Source of the DNA: Urophycis tenuis
Taxonomy: Eukaryota > Chordata > Actinopteri > Gadiformes > Phycidae
Reading direction: 5' to 3'
DNA: 64,000 bases
Assembly (NCBI GenBank): GCA_036785325.1
Contig: JAXIVH010000038.1
Location: 575,501-639,500 of the forward strand
Shown here: piece after piece, positions 13,254 through 28,012 of the stretch
Layout of the letters: each line of letters starts with the position of its first letter
Numbering within the stretch: the stretch's first letter is position 1
Position numbers and translations under genes: made by a program
The notes under the pieces: generated by a model
What the model saw: the letters and a program-made list of their open reading frames with translations, nothing else
What the model was told of the DNA's origin: nothing
Databases searched by the model: none

Positions 13254-13484
13254 CACGCGTTTTTTTTTGTAATACGTGTAGCTATGATAAAGGACACATG
13301 TTTTGGCCTGTTTTATTATTCATAGTTGGCTTAACAGTAATAGAATATTATTATATGCTATAAGTGACCAGACGTCCGAGATCAAAACTGGGAGCATAAT
13401 CCCCGAGAAGGGGGAAAAAAAGGGTCAGCTATGTTTAAGTATATATATATATGTGTGTGTATATATAAGTGTATATATGCGCGC

Positions 13485-13563
<79 letters not shown>

Positions 13564-14261
13564 AATCACTTACTTGGAACGGCATGATCCCACATCGCTG
13601 TGAAGGGATGGCGTTAACCAGGTGGGCGTGCAACCCCTCGAGAGAGTTGCTGCCTCGCCGGCACTTGTACTTGTTCAGCCGGATGCAGTTCTTCACAACC
13701 ACCTTCACAGAGACATACAGCCGTATGCCAGGGGGGTCCTGTAACACACAACCTATTGCAAGGTCCTCATTTATGCTGGTGTCATTTTGAAATGTTACCA
13801 TATACAAGTTTGAATGGTTTTGACACACGATGACTGCAGAGACAGCTGCAGGATGGCCCACGAAGCAGGACGGAGGGGGCCTGTGGCTGTGCGGGGAGGA
13901 CCAGCGGTATGGGTGCTGCCGACACAGGGGGCGGGCGGGCCACAGGCTGATGCAGCAGGAGGCCTCGGCTGGAGGCGGGTGGGCGCAGGAGGCTTCGGCC
14001 GGGTGGAGGACGACAACGCAGTGGGCTGAACGGGCCGGTTGGTGGGAGTCACAGGCTCTGGCTCATCAACAAATAACCTGGAAATATAAAATACACACGT
14101 GATCAGTATTGATATTGATATCTTTTATAAGAACACTGTTCATACCGTTTACACTTTTTATACAACTGTTTATACAATGTCCATACTGTTTATTTATTAA
14201 TGTTTATCACTGAAAAATAAAGGTGACTTGGTATGACTTGTGTGCTATTTTCTTTCCACAG
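13254..14261 (+). repeat. long-unit block, copy 4
   Basis: Carries the longest uninterrupted TG run of the set; the whole TA/CG/TG tract is 13440-13559 (120 bp) and includes gcgcgcg before the TG run. One extra T in the poly-T near the left edge. Confidence 0.95.
13574..14077 (-). pseudogene. fossil exon, copy 4
   Basis: Variable sites C, G, C, T. The third gives Gln in place of His in the CVL[HQ]DPPG segment. A private change, ccgtatgcc, is also present. Confidence 0.5.
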
Positions 14262-16387
14262 CCAACAGAACACACATGAATCAGCTTATTATTTCGACGA
14301 CCCATGGGCAAATATAGTCATGCTATACGTCGTTGGAAAGCTTAGATTTCCCCGTTTAAAATGAGCCAATCTCCGAGCAATTTGGTTGCTCACAGACAAA
14401 TCTGTGTCAGGTTGACTGAAGTCTACACAGCAGCTAAAGACATACCTTCAACGTTTCAATTAACATCAATCTTTCCTTACAGAACACAAATGAATTAGCT
14501 TAGTATTTCAATGACCCTTTAGTGAATATAGTCTTGCCATACGCCGTTGGAAAGCTTAGATTTCCCCGCTTAAAATGAGCCCATCCCCGAGCAGTCTGGT
14601 TGATCACAGACTAAACTGCCTCAGGTTGAATGAAGTCTACCCAGCAGCTAAAAACATACCTTTAACGTTTCAATTAACATCAATCTTTCCTTACAGAACA
14701 CAAATTAATTAGCTTAGTATTTCAACGGCCCTTTGGTGAATATAGTCTTGCCATACGCCGTTGGAAAGCTTAGATTTCCCCGCTTATAATGAGCCCATCC
14801 CTGAGCAGTCTGGTTGATCACAAACTAAACTGCGTCAGGTTGACTGAAGTCTACCCAGCAGCTAAAAACATACCTTCAACGTTTCAATTAACATCAATCT
14901 TTCCTTACAGAACACAAATTAATTAGCTTAGTATTTCAACGACCCATGAGTCGATATAGTATTGCCATACGCCGTTGGAAAGCTTAGATTTCCCCGCTTA
15001 AAATGAGCCCATCCGCGAGCAGTCTGGTTGATCACAGACTAAACTGCGTCAGGTTGACTGAAGTCTACCCAGCAGCTAAAAACATACCTTCAACGTTTCA
15101 ATTAACATCAATCTTTCCTTACAGAACACAAATTAATTAGCTTAGTATTTCAACGATTCTTTGGTGAATATAGTCTTGCCATACGCCGTTGGAAAGCTTA
15201 GATTTCCCCGCTTATAATGAGCCCATCCCCGAGCAATTTGGTTGCTCACAGACTAAACTGCGTCAGGTTGACTGAAGTCTACCCAGCAGCTAAAAACATA
15301 CCTTCAACGTTTCAATTAACATCAATCTTTCCTTACAGAACACAAATTAATTAGCTTAGTATTTCAACGACCCATGAGTCAATATAGTCTTGCCATACGC
15401 CGTTGAAAAGCTTAGATTTTCCCGCTTAAAATGAGCCCATCCGCGAGCAGTCTGGTTGATCACAGACTAAACTGCGTCAGGTTGAATGAAGTCTACCCAA
15501 CAGCTAAAAACATACCTTTAACGTTTCAATTAACATCAATCTTTCCTTACAGAACACAAATTAATTAGCTTAGTATTTCAACGGCCCTTTGGTGAATATA
15601 GTCTTGCCATACGCCGTTGGAAAGCTTAGATTTCCCCGCTTATAATGAGCCCATCTCCGAGCAATTTGGTTGCTGACAGACAAATCTGCGTCAGGTTGAC
15701 TGAAGTCTACACAGCAGCTAAAGACATACCTTCAACGTTTCAATTAACATCAATCTTTCCTTACAGAACACAAATTAATTAGCTTAGTATTTAAACGACC
15801 CATGAGTCAATATAGTCTTGCCATACGCCGTTGAAAAGCTTAGATTTCCCTGCTTAAAATGAGCCCATCCGACAGCAGTCTGGTTGATCACAGACAAAAC
15901 TGTGTCAGGTTGAGTGAAGTCTACCCAGCAGCTAAAAACATACCTTCAATGTTTCAATTAACATCAATCTTTCCTTACAGAACACAAATTAATTATCTTA
16001 GTATTTCAACGACCCATGAGTCAATATAGTCTTGCCATACGCCGTTGGAAAGCTTAGATTTCCCCGCTTAAAATGAGCCCATCCGCGAGCAGTCTGGTTG
16101 CTCACAGACAAAACTGCGTCAGGTTGACTGAAGTCTACCCAGCAGCTAAAAACATACCTTCAACGTTTCAATTAAGATCAATCTTTCAATAAAGAACAGA
16201 AATTAATTAGCTTAGTATTTCAACGACCCATGACTCAATATAATCTTGCCATACGCCGTTGGGAACCTTAGATTTCCCTGCTTAAAATGAGCCCATCCCC
16301 GAGCAATTTGGTTGCTCACAGACAAAACTGCGTCAGGTTGACTGAAGTCTACCCAGCAGCTAAAAACATACCTTCAACTTTTCAATT
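14262..16387 (+). repeat. 214-bp satellite, block 4 to block 5
   Basis: Nine monomers plus 200 bp. One monomer reads caacgattctttgg, a private change near 15150. The W interior precedes block 5. Confidence 0.97.
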
Positions 16388-16620
16388 CACGCGTTTTTTT
16401 TGTAATACGTGTAGCTATGATAAAGGACACATGTTTTGGCCTGTTTTATTATTCATAGTTGGCTTAACAGTAATAGAATATTATTATATGCTATAAGTGA
16501 CCAGACGTCCGAGATCAAAACTGGGAGCATAATCCCCGAGAAGGGGGAAAAAAAGGGTCAGCTATGTTTAAGTATATATATATATGTGTGTGTATATATG
16601 CGTGTGTGTGTGTGTATATA

Positions 16621-16666
<46 letters not shown>

Positions 16667-17364
16667 AATCACTTACTTGGAACGGCATGATCCCACATCG
16701 CTGTGAAGGGATGGCGTTAACCAGGTGGGCGTGCAACCCCTCGAGAGAGTTGCTGCCTCACCGGCACTTGTACTTGTTCAGCCGGATGCAGTTCTTCACA
16801 ACCACCTTCACAGAGACATACAGCTGTATGCCAGGGGGGTCATGTAACACACAACCTATTGCAAGGTCCTCATTTATGCTGGTGTCATTTTGAAATGTTA
16901 CCATATACAAGTTTGAATGGTTTTGACACACGATGACTGCAGAGACAGCTGCAGGATGGCCCACGAAGCAGGACGGAGGGGGCCTGTGGCTGTGCGGGGA
17001 GGACCAGCGGTATGGGTGCTGCCGACACAGGGGGCGGGCGGGCCACAGGCTGACGCAGCAGGAGGCCTCGGCTGGAGGCGGGTGGGCGCAGGAGGCTTCG
17101 GCCGGGTGGAGGACGACAACGCAGTGGGCTGAACGGGCCGGTTGGTGGGAGTCACAGGCTCTGGCTCATCAACAAATAACCTGGAAATATAAAATACACA
17201 CGTGATCAGTATTGATATTGATATCTTTTATAAGAACACTGTTCATACCGTTTACACTTTTTATACAACTGTTTATACAATGTCCATACTGTTTATTTAT
17301 TAATGTTTATCACTGAAAAATAAAGGTGACTTGGTATGACTTGTGTGCTATTTTCTTTCCACAG
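16388..17364 (+). repeat. long-unit block, copy 5
   Basis: TA/TG microsatellite at 16573-16662 (90 bp). The block is followed by the gggcaaatatagtcatgcc variant, but the next monomer is gcttataatgagcccatcccc rather than the usual gtttaaaatgagcc, so the flank has been exchanged. Confidence 0.95.
16677..17180 (-). pseudogene. fossil exon, copy 5
   Basis: Variable sites C, A, A, C, the commonest combination (copies 2, 5, 14, 15 and 16). Confidence 0.5.
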
Positions 17365-18634
17365 CCAACAGAACACACATGAATCAGCTTATTATTTCGA
17401 CGACCCATGGGCAAATATAGTCATGCCATACGTCGTTGGAAAGCTTAGATTTCCCCGCTTATAATGAGCCCATCCCCAAGCAATTTGGTTGCTCAGAGAC
17501 AAAACTGTGTCAGGTTGACTGAAGTCTACCCAGCAGCTAAAAACATACCTTCAACGTTTCAATTAACATCAATCTTTCCTTACAGATCACAAATTAATTA
17601 GCTTAGTATTTCAACGACCAATGAGTCAATATAGTCTTGCCATACGCCGTTGGAAAGCTTAGATTTCCCCGCTTAAAATGAGCCCATCCGCGAGCAGTCT
17701 GGTTGATCACAGACTAAACTGCGTCAGGTTGAATGAAGTCTACCCAGCAGCTAAAAACATACCTTTAACGTTTCAATTAACATCAATCTTTCCTTACAGA
17801 ACCCAAATTAATTAGCTTAGTATTTCAACGACCCTTTGGTGAATATAGTCTTGCCATACGCCGTTGGAAAGCTTAGATTTCCCCGCTTATAATGAGCCCA
17901 TCCCTGAGCAATTTGGTTGCTCACAGACTAAACTGCGTCAGGTTGACTGAAGTCTACCCAGCAGCTAAAAACATACCTTCAACGTTTCAATTAACATCAA
18001 TCTTTCCTTACAGAACACAAAATAATTAGCTTAGTATTTCAACGACCCATGAGTCAATATAGTCTTTCCATACGCCGTTGGAAAGCTTAGATTTCCCCGC
18101 TTAAAATGAGCCCATCCGCGAGCAGTCTGGTTGATCACAGACTAAACTGCGTCAGGTTGAATGAAGTCTACCCAGCAGCTAAAAACATACTTTTAACGTT
18201 TCAATTGACATCAATCTTTCCTTACAGAACACAAATTAATTAGCTTAGTATTTCAACGGGCCATTGGTGAATATAGTCTTGCCATACGCCGTTGAAAAGC
18301 TTAGATTTCCCCGCTTAAAATGAGCCCATCCGCGAGCAGTCTGGTTGATCACAGACTAAACTGCGTCAGGTTGACTGAAGTCTACCCAGCAGCTAAAAAC
18401 ATACCTTTAACGTTTCAATTAACATCAATCTTTCCTTACAGAACACAAATTAATTAGCTTAGTATTTCAAAGGCCCTTTGGTGAATATAGTCTTGCCATA
18501 CGCCGTTGGGAACCTTAGATTTCCCCGCTTAAAATGAGCCCATCCCCGAGCAATTTGGTTGCTCACAGACAAAACTGCGTCAGGTTGACTGAAGTCTACC
18601 CAGCAGCTAAAAACATACCTTCAACTTTTCAATT
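17365..18634 (+). repeat. 214-bp satellite, block 5 to block 6
   Basis: Five monomers plus 200 bp. The final junction has gttgggaacc (about 18505), but the monomer before it has the ordinary aacatcaatctttcc interior. The W variant is therefore half present, a recombinant. Confidence 0.97.
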
Positions 18635-18882
18635 CACGCGTTTTTTTTGTAACACGTGTAGCTATGATAAAGGACACATGTTTTGGCCTGTCTTATTATT
18701 CATAGTTGGCTTAACAGTAATAGAATATTATTATATGCTATAAGTGACCAGACGTCCGAGATCAAAACTGGGAGCATAATCCCCGAGAAGGGGGAAAAAA
18801 AGGGTCAGCTATGTTTAAGTATATATATATATGTGTGTGTATATATAAGTGTGTGTGTGTGTGTGTATATATGCGCGCGCGC

Positions 18883-18946
<64 letters not shown>

Positions 18947-19647
18947 TTTAATCACTTACTTGGAACGGCATGATCCCATATCGCTGTGAAGGGATGGCGT
19001 TAACCAGGTGGGCGTGCAACCCCTCGAGAGAGTTGCTGCCTCGCCGGCACTTGTACTTGTTCAGCCGGATGCAGTTCTTCACAACCACCTTCACAGAGAC
19101 ATACAGCTGTATGCCAGGGGGGTCATGTAACACACAACCTATTGCAAGGTCCTCATTTATGCTGGTGTCATTTTGAAATGTTACCATATACAAGTTTGAA
19201 TGGTTTTGACACACGATGACTGCAGAGACAGCTGCAGGATGGCCCACGAAGCAGGACGGAGGGGGCCTGTGGCTGTGCGGGGAGGACCAGCGGTATGGGT
19301 GCTGCCGACACAGGGGGCGGGCGGGCCACAGGCTGATGCAGCAGGAGGCCTCGGCTGGAGGCGGGTGGGCGCAGGAGGCTTCGGCCGGGTGGAGGACGAC
19401 AACGCAGTGGGCTGAACGGGCCGGTTGGTGGGAGTCACAGGCTCTGGCTCATCAACAAATAACCTGGAAATATAAAATACACACGTGATCAGTATTGATA
19501 TTGATATCTTTTATAAGAACACTGTTCATACCGTTTACACTTTTTATACAACTGTTTATACAATGTCCATACTGTTCATTTATTAATGTTTATCACTGAA
19601 AAATAAAGGTGACTTGGTATGACTTGTGTGCTATTTTCTTTCCACAG
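18635..19647 (+). repeat. long-unit block, copy 6
   Basis: TA/CG/TG tract at 18820-18945 (126 bp, the longest overall), with gcgcgcgcgcg before the TG run and a later gc interruption. Confidence 0.95.
18960..19463 (-). pseudogene. fossil exon, copy 6
   Basis: Variable sites T, G, A, T. This A-T pairing at the third and fourth sites is shared only with copy 13. Confidence 0.5.
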
Positions 19648-22600
19648 CCAACAGAACACACATGAATCAGCTTATTATTTCGACGACCCATGGGCAAATA
19701 TAGTCATGCCATACGTCGTTGGAAAGCTTAGATTTCCCCGTTTAAAATGAGCCCATCCTCGAGCAGTCTGGTTGATCATAGACTAAACTGCGTCAGGTTG
19801 ACTGAAGTCTACCCAGCAGCTAAAAACATACCTTCAACGTTTCAATTAACATCAATCTTTCCTTACAGAACACAAATTAATTAGCTTAGTATTTCAACGA
19901 GCCATGAGTCAATATAGTCTTGCCATACGCCGTTGGAAAGCTTAGATTTCCCCGCTTAAAATGAGCCCATCCGCGAGCAGTCTGGTTGATCACAGACTAA
20001 ACTGCGTCAGGTTGAATGAAGTCTACCCAGCAGCTAAAAACATACCTTTAACGTTTCAATTAACATCAATCTTTCCTTACAGAACACAAATTAATTAGCT
20101 TAGTATTTCAACGGCCCTTTGGTGAATATAGTCTTGCCAAACGCCGTTGGAAAGCGTAGATTTCCCCGCTTATAATGAGCCCATCCCCGAGCAATTTGGT
20201 TGCTCACAGACAAATCTGCGTCAGGTTGACTGAAGTCTACACAGCAGCTAAAGACATACCTTCAACGTTTCAATTAACATCAATCTTTCCTTACAGAACA
20301 CAAAAGAATTAGCTTAGTATTTCAACGACCCTTTAGTGAATATAGTCTTGCCATACGCCGTTGGAAAGCTTAGATTTCCCCGCTTAAAATGAGCCCATCC
20401 GCGAGCAGTCTGGTTGATCACAGACTAAACTGCGTCAGGTTGACTGAAGTCTACCCAGCAGCTAAAAACATACCTTCAACGTTTCAATTAACATCAATCT
20501 TTCCTTACAGAACACAAATTAATTAGCTTAGTATTTCAACGACCCATGAGTCAATATAGTCTTGCCATACGCCGTTGGAAAGCTTAGATTTCCCCGCTTA
20601 AAATGAGCCCATCCGCGAGCAGTCTGGTTCATCACAGACTAAACTGCGTCAGGTTGACTGAAGTCTACCCAGCAGCTAAAAACATACCTTCAACGTTTCA
20701 ATTAACATCAATCTTTCCTTACAGAACACAAATTAATTAGCTTAGTATTTCAATGACCCATGAGTCAATATAGTCTTGCTATACGCCGTTGGAAAGCTTA
20801 GATTTCCCCGCTTAAAATGAGCCCATCCGCGAGCAGTCTGGTTGATCACAGACTAAACTGCGTCAGGTTGAATGAAGTCTACCCAGCAGCTTAAAACATA
20901 CCTTTAACGTTTCAATTAACATCAATCTTTCCTTACAGAACACAAATTAATTAGCTTAGTATTTCAATGACCCTTTGGTGAATATAGTCTTGCCATACGC
21001 CGTTGGAAAGCTTAGATTTCCCCGCTTATAATGAGCCCATCCCCGAGCAATTTGGTTGCTCACAGACTAAACTGCGTCAGGTTGACTGAAGTCTACCCAG
21101 CAGCTAAAAACATACCTTCAACGTTTCAATTAACATCAATCTTTCCTTACAGAACACAAATTAATTAGCTTAGTATTTCAACGAGCCATGAGTCAATATA
21201 GTCTTGCCATACGCCGTTGGAAAGCTTAGATTTCCCCGCTTAAAATGAGCCCATCCGCGAGCAGTCTGGTTGATCACAGACTAAACTGCGTCAGGTTGAA
21301 TGAAGTCTACCCAGCAGCTAAAAACATACCTTTAACGTTTCAATTAACATCAATCTTTCCTTACAGAACACAAATTAATTAGCTTAGTATTTCAACGGCC
21401 CTTTGGTGAATATAGTCTTGCCATACGCCGTTGGAAAGCTTAGATTTCCCCGCTTATAATGAGCCCATCCCCGAGCAATTTGGTTGCTCACAGACAAAAC
21501 TGTGTCAGGTTGAGTGAAGTCTACCCAGCAGCTAAAAACATACCTTCAACGTTTCAATTAACATCAATCTTTCCTTACAGAACACAAATTAATTATCTTA
21601 GTATTTCAACGACCCATGAGTCAATATAGTCTTTCCATACGCCGTTGGAAAGCTTAGATTTCCCCGCTTAAAATGAGCCCATCCGCGAGCAGTCTGGTTG
21701 ATCACAGACTAAACTGCGTCAGGTTGAATGAAGTCTACCCAGCAGCTAAAAACATACCTTTAACGTTTCAATTGACATCAATCTTTCCTTACAGAACACA
21801 AATTAATTAGCTTAGTATTTCAACGGGCCATTGGTGAATATAGTCTTGCCATACGCCGTTGAAAAGCTTAGATTTCCCAGCTTAAAATGAGCCCATCCGC
21901 GAGCAGTCTGGTTGATCACAGACTAAACTGCGTCAGGTTGACTGAAGTCTACCCAGCAGCTAAAAACATACCTTCAACGTTTCAATTAACATCAATCTTT
22001 CCTTACAGAACACAAATGAATTAGCTTAGTATTTCAATGACCCATGAGTCAATATAGTCTTGCCATAGGCCGTTAGAAAGCTTAGATTTCCCCGCTTAAA
22101 ATGAGCCCATCCGCGAGCAGTCTGGTTGATCACAGACTAAACTGCGTCAGGTTGAATGAAGTCTACCCAGCAGCTAAAAACATACCTTTAACGTTTCAAT
22201 TAACATAAATCTTTCCTTACAGAACACAAATTAATTAGCTTAGTATTTCAAAGGCCCTTTGGTGAATATAGTCTTGCCATACGCCGTTGAAAAGCTTAGA
22301 TTTCCCCGCTTATAATGAGCCCATCCCCAAGCAATTTGGTTGCTCAGAGACAAAACTGTGTCAGGTTGACTGAAGTCTACCCAGCAGCTAAAAACATACC
22401 TTCAACGTTTCAATTAACATCAATCTTTCCTTACAGATCACAAATTAATTAGCTTAGTATTTCAACGACCAATGAGTCAATATAGTCTTGCCATACGCCG
22501 TTGGAAAGCTTAGATTTCCCCGCTTAAAATGAGCCCATCCGCGAGCAGTCTGCTTGCTCACAGAAAAAACTGCGTCAGGTTGACTGAAGTCTACCCAGCA

Positions 22601-22843
22601 GCTAAAAACATACCTTCAACGTTTCAATTAAGATCAATCTTTCAATAAAGAACAGAAATTAATTAGCTTAGTATTTCAACGACCCATGACTCAATATAGT
22701 CTTGCCATACGCCGTTGGGAACCTTAGATTTCCCCGCTTAAAATGAGCCCATCCCCGAGCAATTCGGTTGCTCAAAGACAAAACTGCGTCAGGTTGACTG
22801 AAGTCTACCCAGCAGCTAAAAACATACCTTCAACTTTTCAATT
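19648..22843 (+). repeat. 214-bp satellite, block 6 to block 7
   Basis: Fourteen monomers plus 200 bp, all in phase. The W variant precedes block 7. No coding or RNA gene seen. Confidence 0.97.
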
Positions 22844-23080
22844 CACGCGTTTTTTTTTGTAATACGTGTAGCTATGATAAAGGACACATGTTTTGGCCTG
22901 TTTTATTATTCATAGTTGGCTTAACAGTAATAGAATATTATTATATGCTATAAGTGACCAGACGTCCGAGATCAAAACTGGGAGCATAATCCCCGAGAAG
23001 GGGGAAAAAAAGGGTCAGCTATGTTTAAGTATATATATATATGTGTGTGTATATATGCGTGTGTGTGTGTGTATATATGC

Positions 23081-23117
<37 letters not shown>

Positions 23118-23815
23118 AATCACTTACTTGGAACGGCATGATCCCATATCGCTGTGAAGGGATGGCGTTAACCAGGTGGGCGTGCAACCCCTCGAGAGAG
23201 TTGCTGCCTCACCGGCACTTGTACTTGTTCAGCCGGATGCAGTTCTTCACAACCACCTTCACAGAGACATACAGCTGTATGCCAGGGGGGTCCTGTAACA
23301 CACAACCTATTGCAAGGTCCTCATTTATGCTGGTGTCATTTTGAAATGTTACCATATACAAGTTTGAATGGTTTTGACACACGATGACTGCAGAGACAGC
23401 TGCAGGATGGCCCACGAAGCAGGACGGAGGGGGCCTGTGGCTGTGCGGGGAGGACCAGCGGTATGGGTGCTGCCGACACAGGGGGCGGGCGGGCCACAGG
23501 CTGATGCAGCAGGAGGCCTCGGCTGGAGGCGGGTGGGCGCAGGAGGCTTCGGCCGGGTGGAGGACGACAACGCAGTGGGCTGAACGGGCCGGTTGGTGGG
23601 AGTCACAGGCTCTGGCTCATCAACAAATAACCTGGAAATATAAAATACACACGTGATCAGTATTGATATTGATATCTTTTATAAGAACACTGTTCATACC
23701 GTTTACACTTTTTATACAACTGTTTATACAATGTCCATACTGTTTATTTATTAATGTTTATCACTGAAAAATAAAGGTGACTTGGTATGACTTGTGTGCT
23801 ATTTTCTTTCCACAG
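22844..23815 (+). repeat. long-unit block, copy 7
   Basis: TA/TG microsatellite at 23030-23113 (84 bp). One extra T in the left-edge poly-T, as in copies 4 and 9. Confidence 0.95.
23128..23631 (-). pseudogene. fossil exon, copy 7
   Basis: Variable sites T, A, C, T, a combination found in no other copy. Confidence 0.5.
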
Positions 23816-26800
23816 CCAACAGAACACACATGAATCAGCTTATTATTTCGACGACCCATGGGCAAATATAGTCATGCCATACGTCGTTGGAAAGCTTAGA
23901 TTTCCCCGTTTAAAATGAGCCAATCTCCGAGCAATTTGGTTGCTCACAGACAAATCTGCGTCAGGTTGACTGAAGTCTACACAGCAGCTAAAGACATACC
24001 TTCAACGTTTCAATTAACATCAATCTTTCCTTACAGAACACAAATTAATTAGCTTAGTATTTCAACGACCCTTTAGTGAATATAGTCTTGCCATACGCCG
24101 TTGGAAAGCTTAGATTTCCCCGCTTAAAATGAGCCCATCCGCGAGCAGTCTGGTTGATCACAGACTAAACTGCGTCAGGTTGACTGAAGTCTACCCAGCA
24201 GCTAAAAACATACCTTCAACGTTTCAATTAACATCAATCTTTCCTTACAGAACACAAATTAATTAGCTTAGTATTTCAACGACCCATGAGTCAATTTAGT
24301 CTTGCCATACGCCGTTGGAAAGCTTAGATTTCCCCGCTTAAAATGAGCCCATCCGCGAGCAGTCTGGTTGATCACAGACTAAACTGCGTCAGGTTGAATG
24401 AAGTCTACCCAGCAGCTAAAAACATACCTTTAACGTTTCAATTAACATCAATCTTTCCTTACAGAACACAAATTAATTAGCTTAGTATTTCAACGGCCCT
24501 TTGGTGAATATAGTCTTGCCATACGCCGTTGGAAAGCTTAGATTTCCCCGCTTATAATGAGCCCATCCCTGAGCAATTTGGTTGCTCACAGACAAATCTG
24601 CGTCAGGTTGACTGAAGTCTACACAGCAGCTAAAGACATACCTTCAACGTTTCAATTAACATCAATCTTTCCTTACAGAACACAAATTAATTAGCTTAGT
24701 ATTTAAACGACCCATGAGTCAATATAGTCTTGCCATACGCCGTTGGAAAGCTTAGATTTCCCCGCTTAAAATGAGCCCATCCGCGAGCAGTCTGGTTGAT
24801 CACAGACTAAACTGCGTCAGGTTGACTGAAGTCTACCTAGCAGCTAAAAACATACCTTCAACGTTTCAATTAACATCAATCTTTCCTTACAGAACACAAA
24901 TTAATTAGCTTAGTATTTCAACGACCCATGAGTCGATATAGTCTTGCCATACGCCGTTGGAAAGCTTAGATTTCCCCACTTAAAATGAGCCCATCTGCGA
25001 GCAGTCTGGTTGATCACAGACTAAACTGCGTCAGGTTGACTGAAGTCTACCCAGCAGCTAAAAACATACCTTCAACTTTTCAATTAACATCAATCTTTCC
25101 TTACAGAACACAAATTAATTAGCTTAGTATTTCAACGACCCTTTGGTGAATATAGTCTTGCCATACGCCGTTGGAAAGCTTAGATTTCCCCGCTTATAAT
25201 GAGCCCATCCCCGAGCAATTTGGTTGCTCACAGACTAAACTGCGTCAGGTTGACTGAAGTCTACCAAGCAGCTAAAAACATACCTTCAACGTTTCAATTA
25301 ACATCAATCTTTCCTTACAGAACACAAATTAATTAGCTTAGTATTTCAACGACCCATGAGTCAATATAGTCTTGCCATACGCCGTTGGAAAGCTTAGATT
25401 TTCCCGCTTAAAATGAGCCCATCCGCGAGCAGTCTGGTTGATCACAGACTAAACTGCGTCAGGTTGAATGAAGTCTACCCAACAGCTAAAAACATACCTT
25501 TAACGTTTCAATTAACATCAATCTTTCCTTACAGAACACAAATTAATTAGCTTAGTATTTCAACGGCCCTTTGGTGAATATAGTCTTGCCATACGCCGTT
25601 GGAAAGCTTAGATTTCCCCGCTTATAATGAGCCCATCTCCGAGCAATTTGGTTGCTGACAGACAAATCTGCGTCAGGTTGACTGAAGTCTACCCAGCAGC
25701 TAAAAACATACCTTCAACGTTTCAATTAACACCAATCTTTCCTTACAGAACACAAATTAATTAGCTTAGTATTTCAACGACCCATGAGTCGATATAGTCT
25801 TGCCATACGCCGTTGGAAAGCTTAGATTTCCCCACTTAAAATGAGCCCATCTGCGAGCAGTCTGGTTGATCACAGACTAAACTGCGTCAGGTTGACTGAA
25901 GTCTACCCAGCAGCTAAAAACATACCTTCAACGTTTCAATTAACATCAATCTTTCCTTACAGAACACAAATTAATTAGCTTAGTATTTCAACGACCCTTT
26001 GGTGAATATAGTCTTGCCATACGCCGTTGGAAAGCTTAGATTTCCCCGCTTATAATGAGCCCATCCCCGAGCAATTTGGTTGCTCACAGACTAAACTGCG
26101 TCAGGTTGACTGAAGTCTACCAAGCAGCTAAAAACATACCTTCAACGTTTCAATTAACATCAATCTTTCCTTACAGAACACAAATTAATTAGCTTAGTAT
26201 TTCAACGACCCATGAGTCAATATAGTCTTGCCATACGCCGTTGGAAAGCTTAGATTTTCCCGCTTAAAATGAGCCCATCCGCCAGCAGTCTGGTTGATCA
26301 CAGACTAAACTGCGTCAGGTTGAATGAAGTCTACCCAACAGCTAAAAACATACCTTTAACGTTTCAATTAACATCAATCTTTCCTTACAGAACACAAATT
26401 AATTAGCTTAGTATTTCAACGGCCCTTTGGTGAATATAGTCTTGCCATACGCCGTTGGAAAGCTTAGATTTCCCCGCTTATAATGAGCCCATCTCCGAGC
26501 AATTTGGTTGCTGACAGACAAATCTGCGTCAGGTTGACTGAAGTCTACACAGCAGCTAAAGACATACCTTCAACGTTTCAATTAACATCAATCTTTCCTT
26601 ACAGAACACAAATTAATTAGCTTAGTATTTAAACGACCCATGAGTCAATATAGTCTTGCCATACGCCGTTGGAAAGCTTAGATTTCCCCGCTTAAAATGA
26701 GCCCATCCGCGAGCAGTCTGGTTGCTCACAGACAAAACTGCGTCAGGTTGACTGAAGTCTACCCAGCAGCTAAAAACATACCTTCAACGTTTCAATTAAG

Positions 26801-27011
26801 ATCAATCTTTCAATAAAGAACAGAAATTAATTAGCTTAGTATTTCAACGACCCATCACTCAATATAATCTTGCCATACGCCGTTGGGAACCTTAGATTTC
26901 CCCGCTTAAAATGAGCCCATCCCCGAGCAATTTGGTTGCTCACAGACAAAACTGCGTCAGGTTGACTGAAGTCTACCCAGCAGCTAAAAACATACCTTCA
27001 ACTTTTCAATT
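23816..27011 (+). repeat. 214-bp satellite, block 7 to block 8
   Basis: Fourteen monomers plus 200 bp. The marker catctgcgag occurs twice, near 24992 and 25848, 856 bp apart, with shared neighbouring changes (tctaccaagcag, ttttcccgc). The next gap to the right matches this one but has a single copy of the four-monomer unit. The W variant before block 8 has the private form cccatcactc. Confidence 0.97.
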
Positions 27012-27248
27012 CACGCGTTTTTTTTGTAATACGTGTAGCTATGATAAAGGACACATGTTTTGGCCTGTTTTATTAGTCATAGTTGGCTTAACAGTAATAG
27101 AATATTATTATATGCTATAAGTGACCAGACGTCCGAGATCAAAACTGGGAGCATAATCCCCGAGAAGGGGGAAAAAAAGGGTCAGCTATGTTTAAGTATA
27201 TATATATATGTGTGTGTATATATAAGTGTGTGTGTGTGTATGTATATA

Positions 27249-27314
<66 letters not shown>

Positions 27315-28012
27315 AATCACTTACTTGGAACGGCATGATCCCACATCGCTGTGAAGGGATGGCGTTAACCAGGTGGGCGTGCAACCCCTCGAGAGAGTTG
27401 CTGCCTCGCCGGCATTTGTACTTGTTCAGCCGGATGCAGTTCTTCACAACCACCTTCACAGAGACATACAGCTGTATGCCAGGGGGGTCCTGTAACACAC
27501 AACCTATTGCAAGGTCCTCATTTATGCTGGTGTCATTTTGAAATGTTACCATATACAAGTTTGAATGGTTTTGACACACGATGACTGCAGAGACAGCTGC
27601 AGGATGGCCCACGAAGCAGGACGGAGGGGGCCTGTGGCTGTGCGGGGAGGACCAGCGGTATGGGTGCTGCCGACACAGGGGGCGGGCGGGCCACAGGCTG
27701 ATGCAGCAGGAGGCCTCGGCTGGAGGCGGGTGGGCGCAGGAGGCTTCGGCCGGGTGGAGGACGACAACGCAGTGGGCTGAACGGGCCGGTTGGTGGGAGT
27801 CACAGGCTCTGGCTCATCAACAAATAACCTGGAAATATAAGATACACACGTGATCAGTATTGATATTGATATCTTTTATAAGAACACTGTTCATACCGTT
27901 TACACTTTTTATACAACTGTTTATACAATGTCCATACTGTTTATTTATTAATGTTTATCACTGAAAAATAAAGGTGACTTGGTATGACTTGTGTGCTATT
28001 TTCTTTCCACAG
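27012..28012 (+). repeat. long-unit block, copy 8
   Basis: TA/CG/TG tract at 27197-27310 (114 bp) with a gcgcgcgcgcgcg run. The AT-rich part has the private tattagtcatag, shared only with copy 9. Confidence 0.95.
27325..27828 (-). pseudogene. fossil exon, copy 8
   Basis: Variable sites C, G, C, T. One private change, ggcatttgtac. Confidence 0.5.
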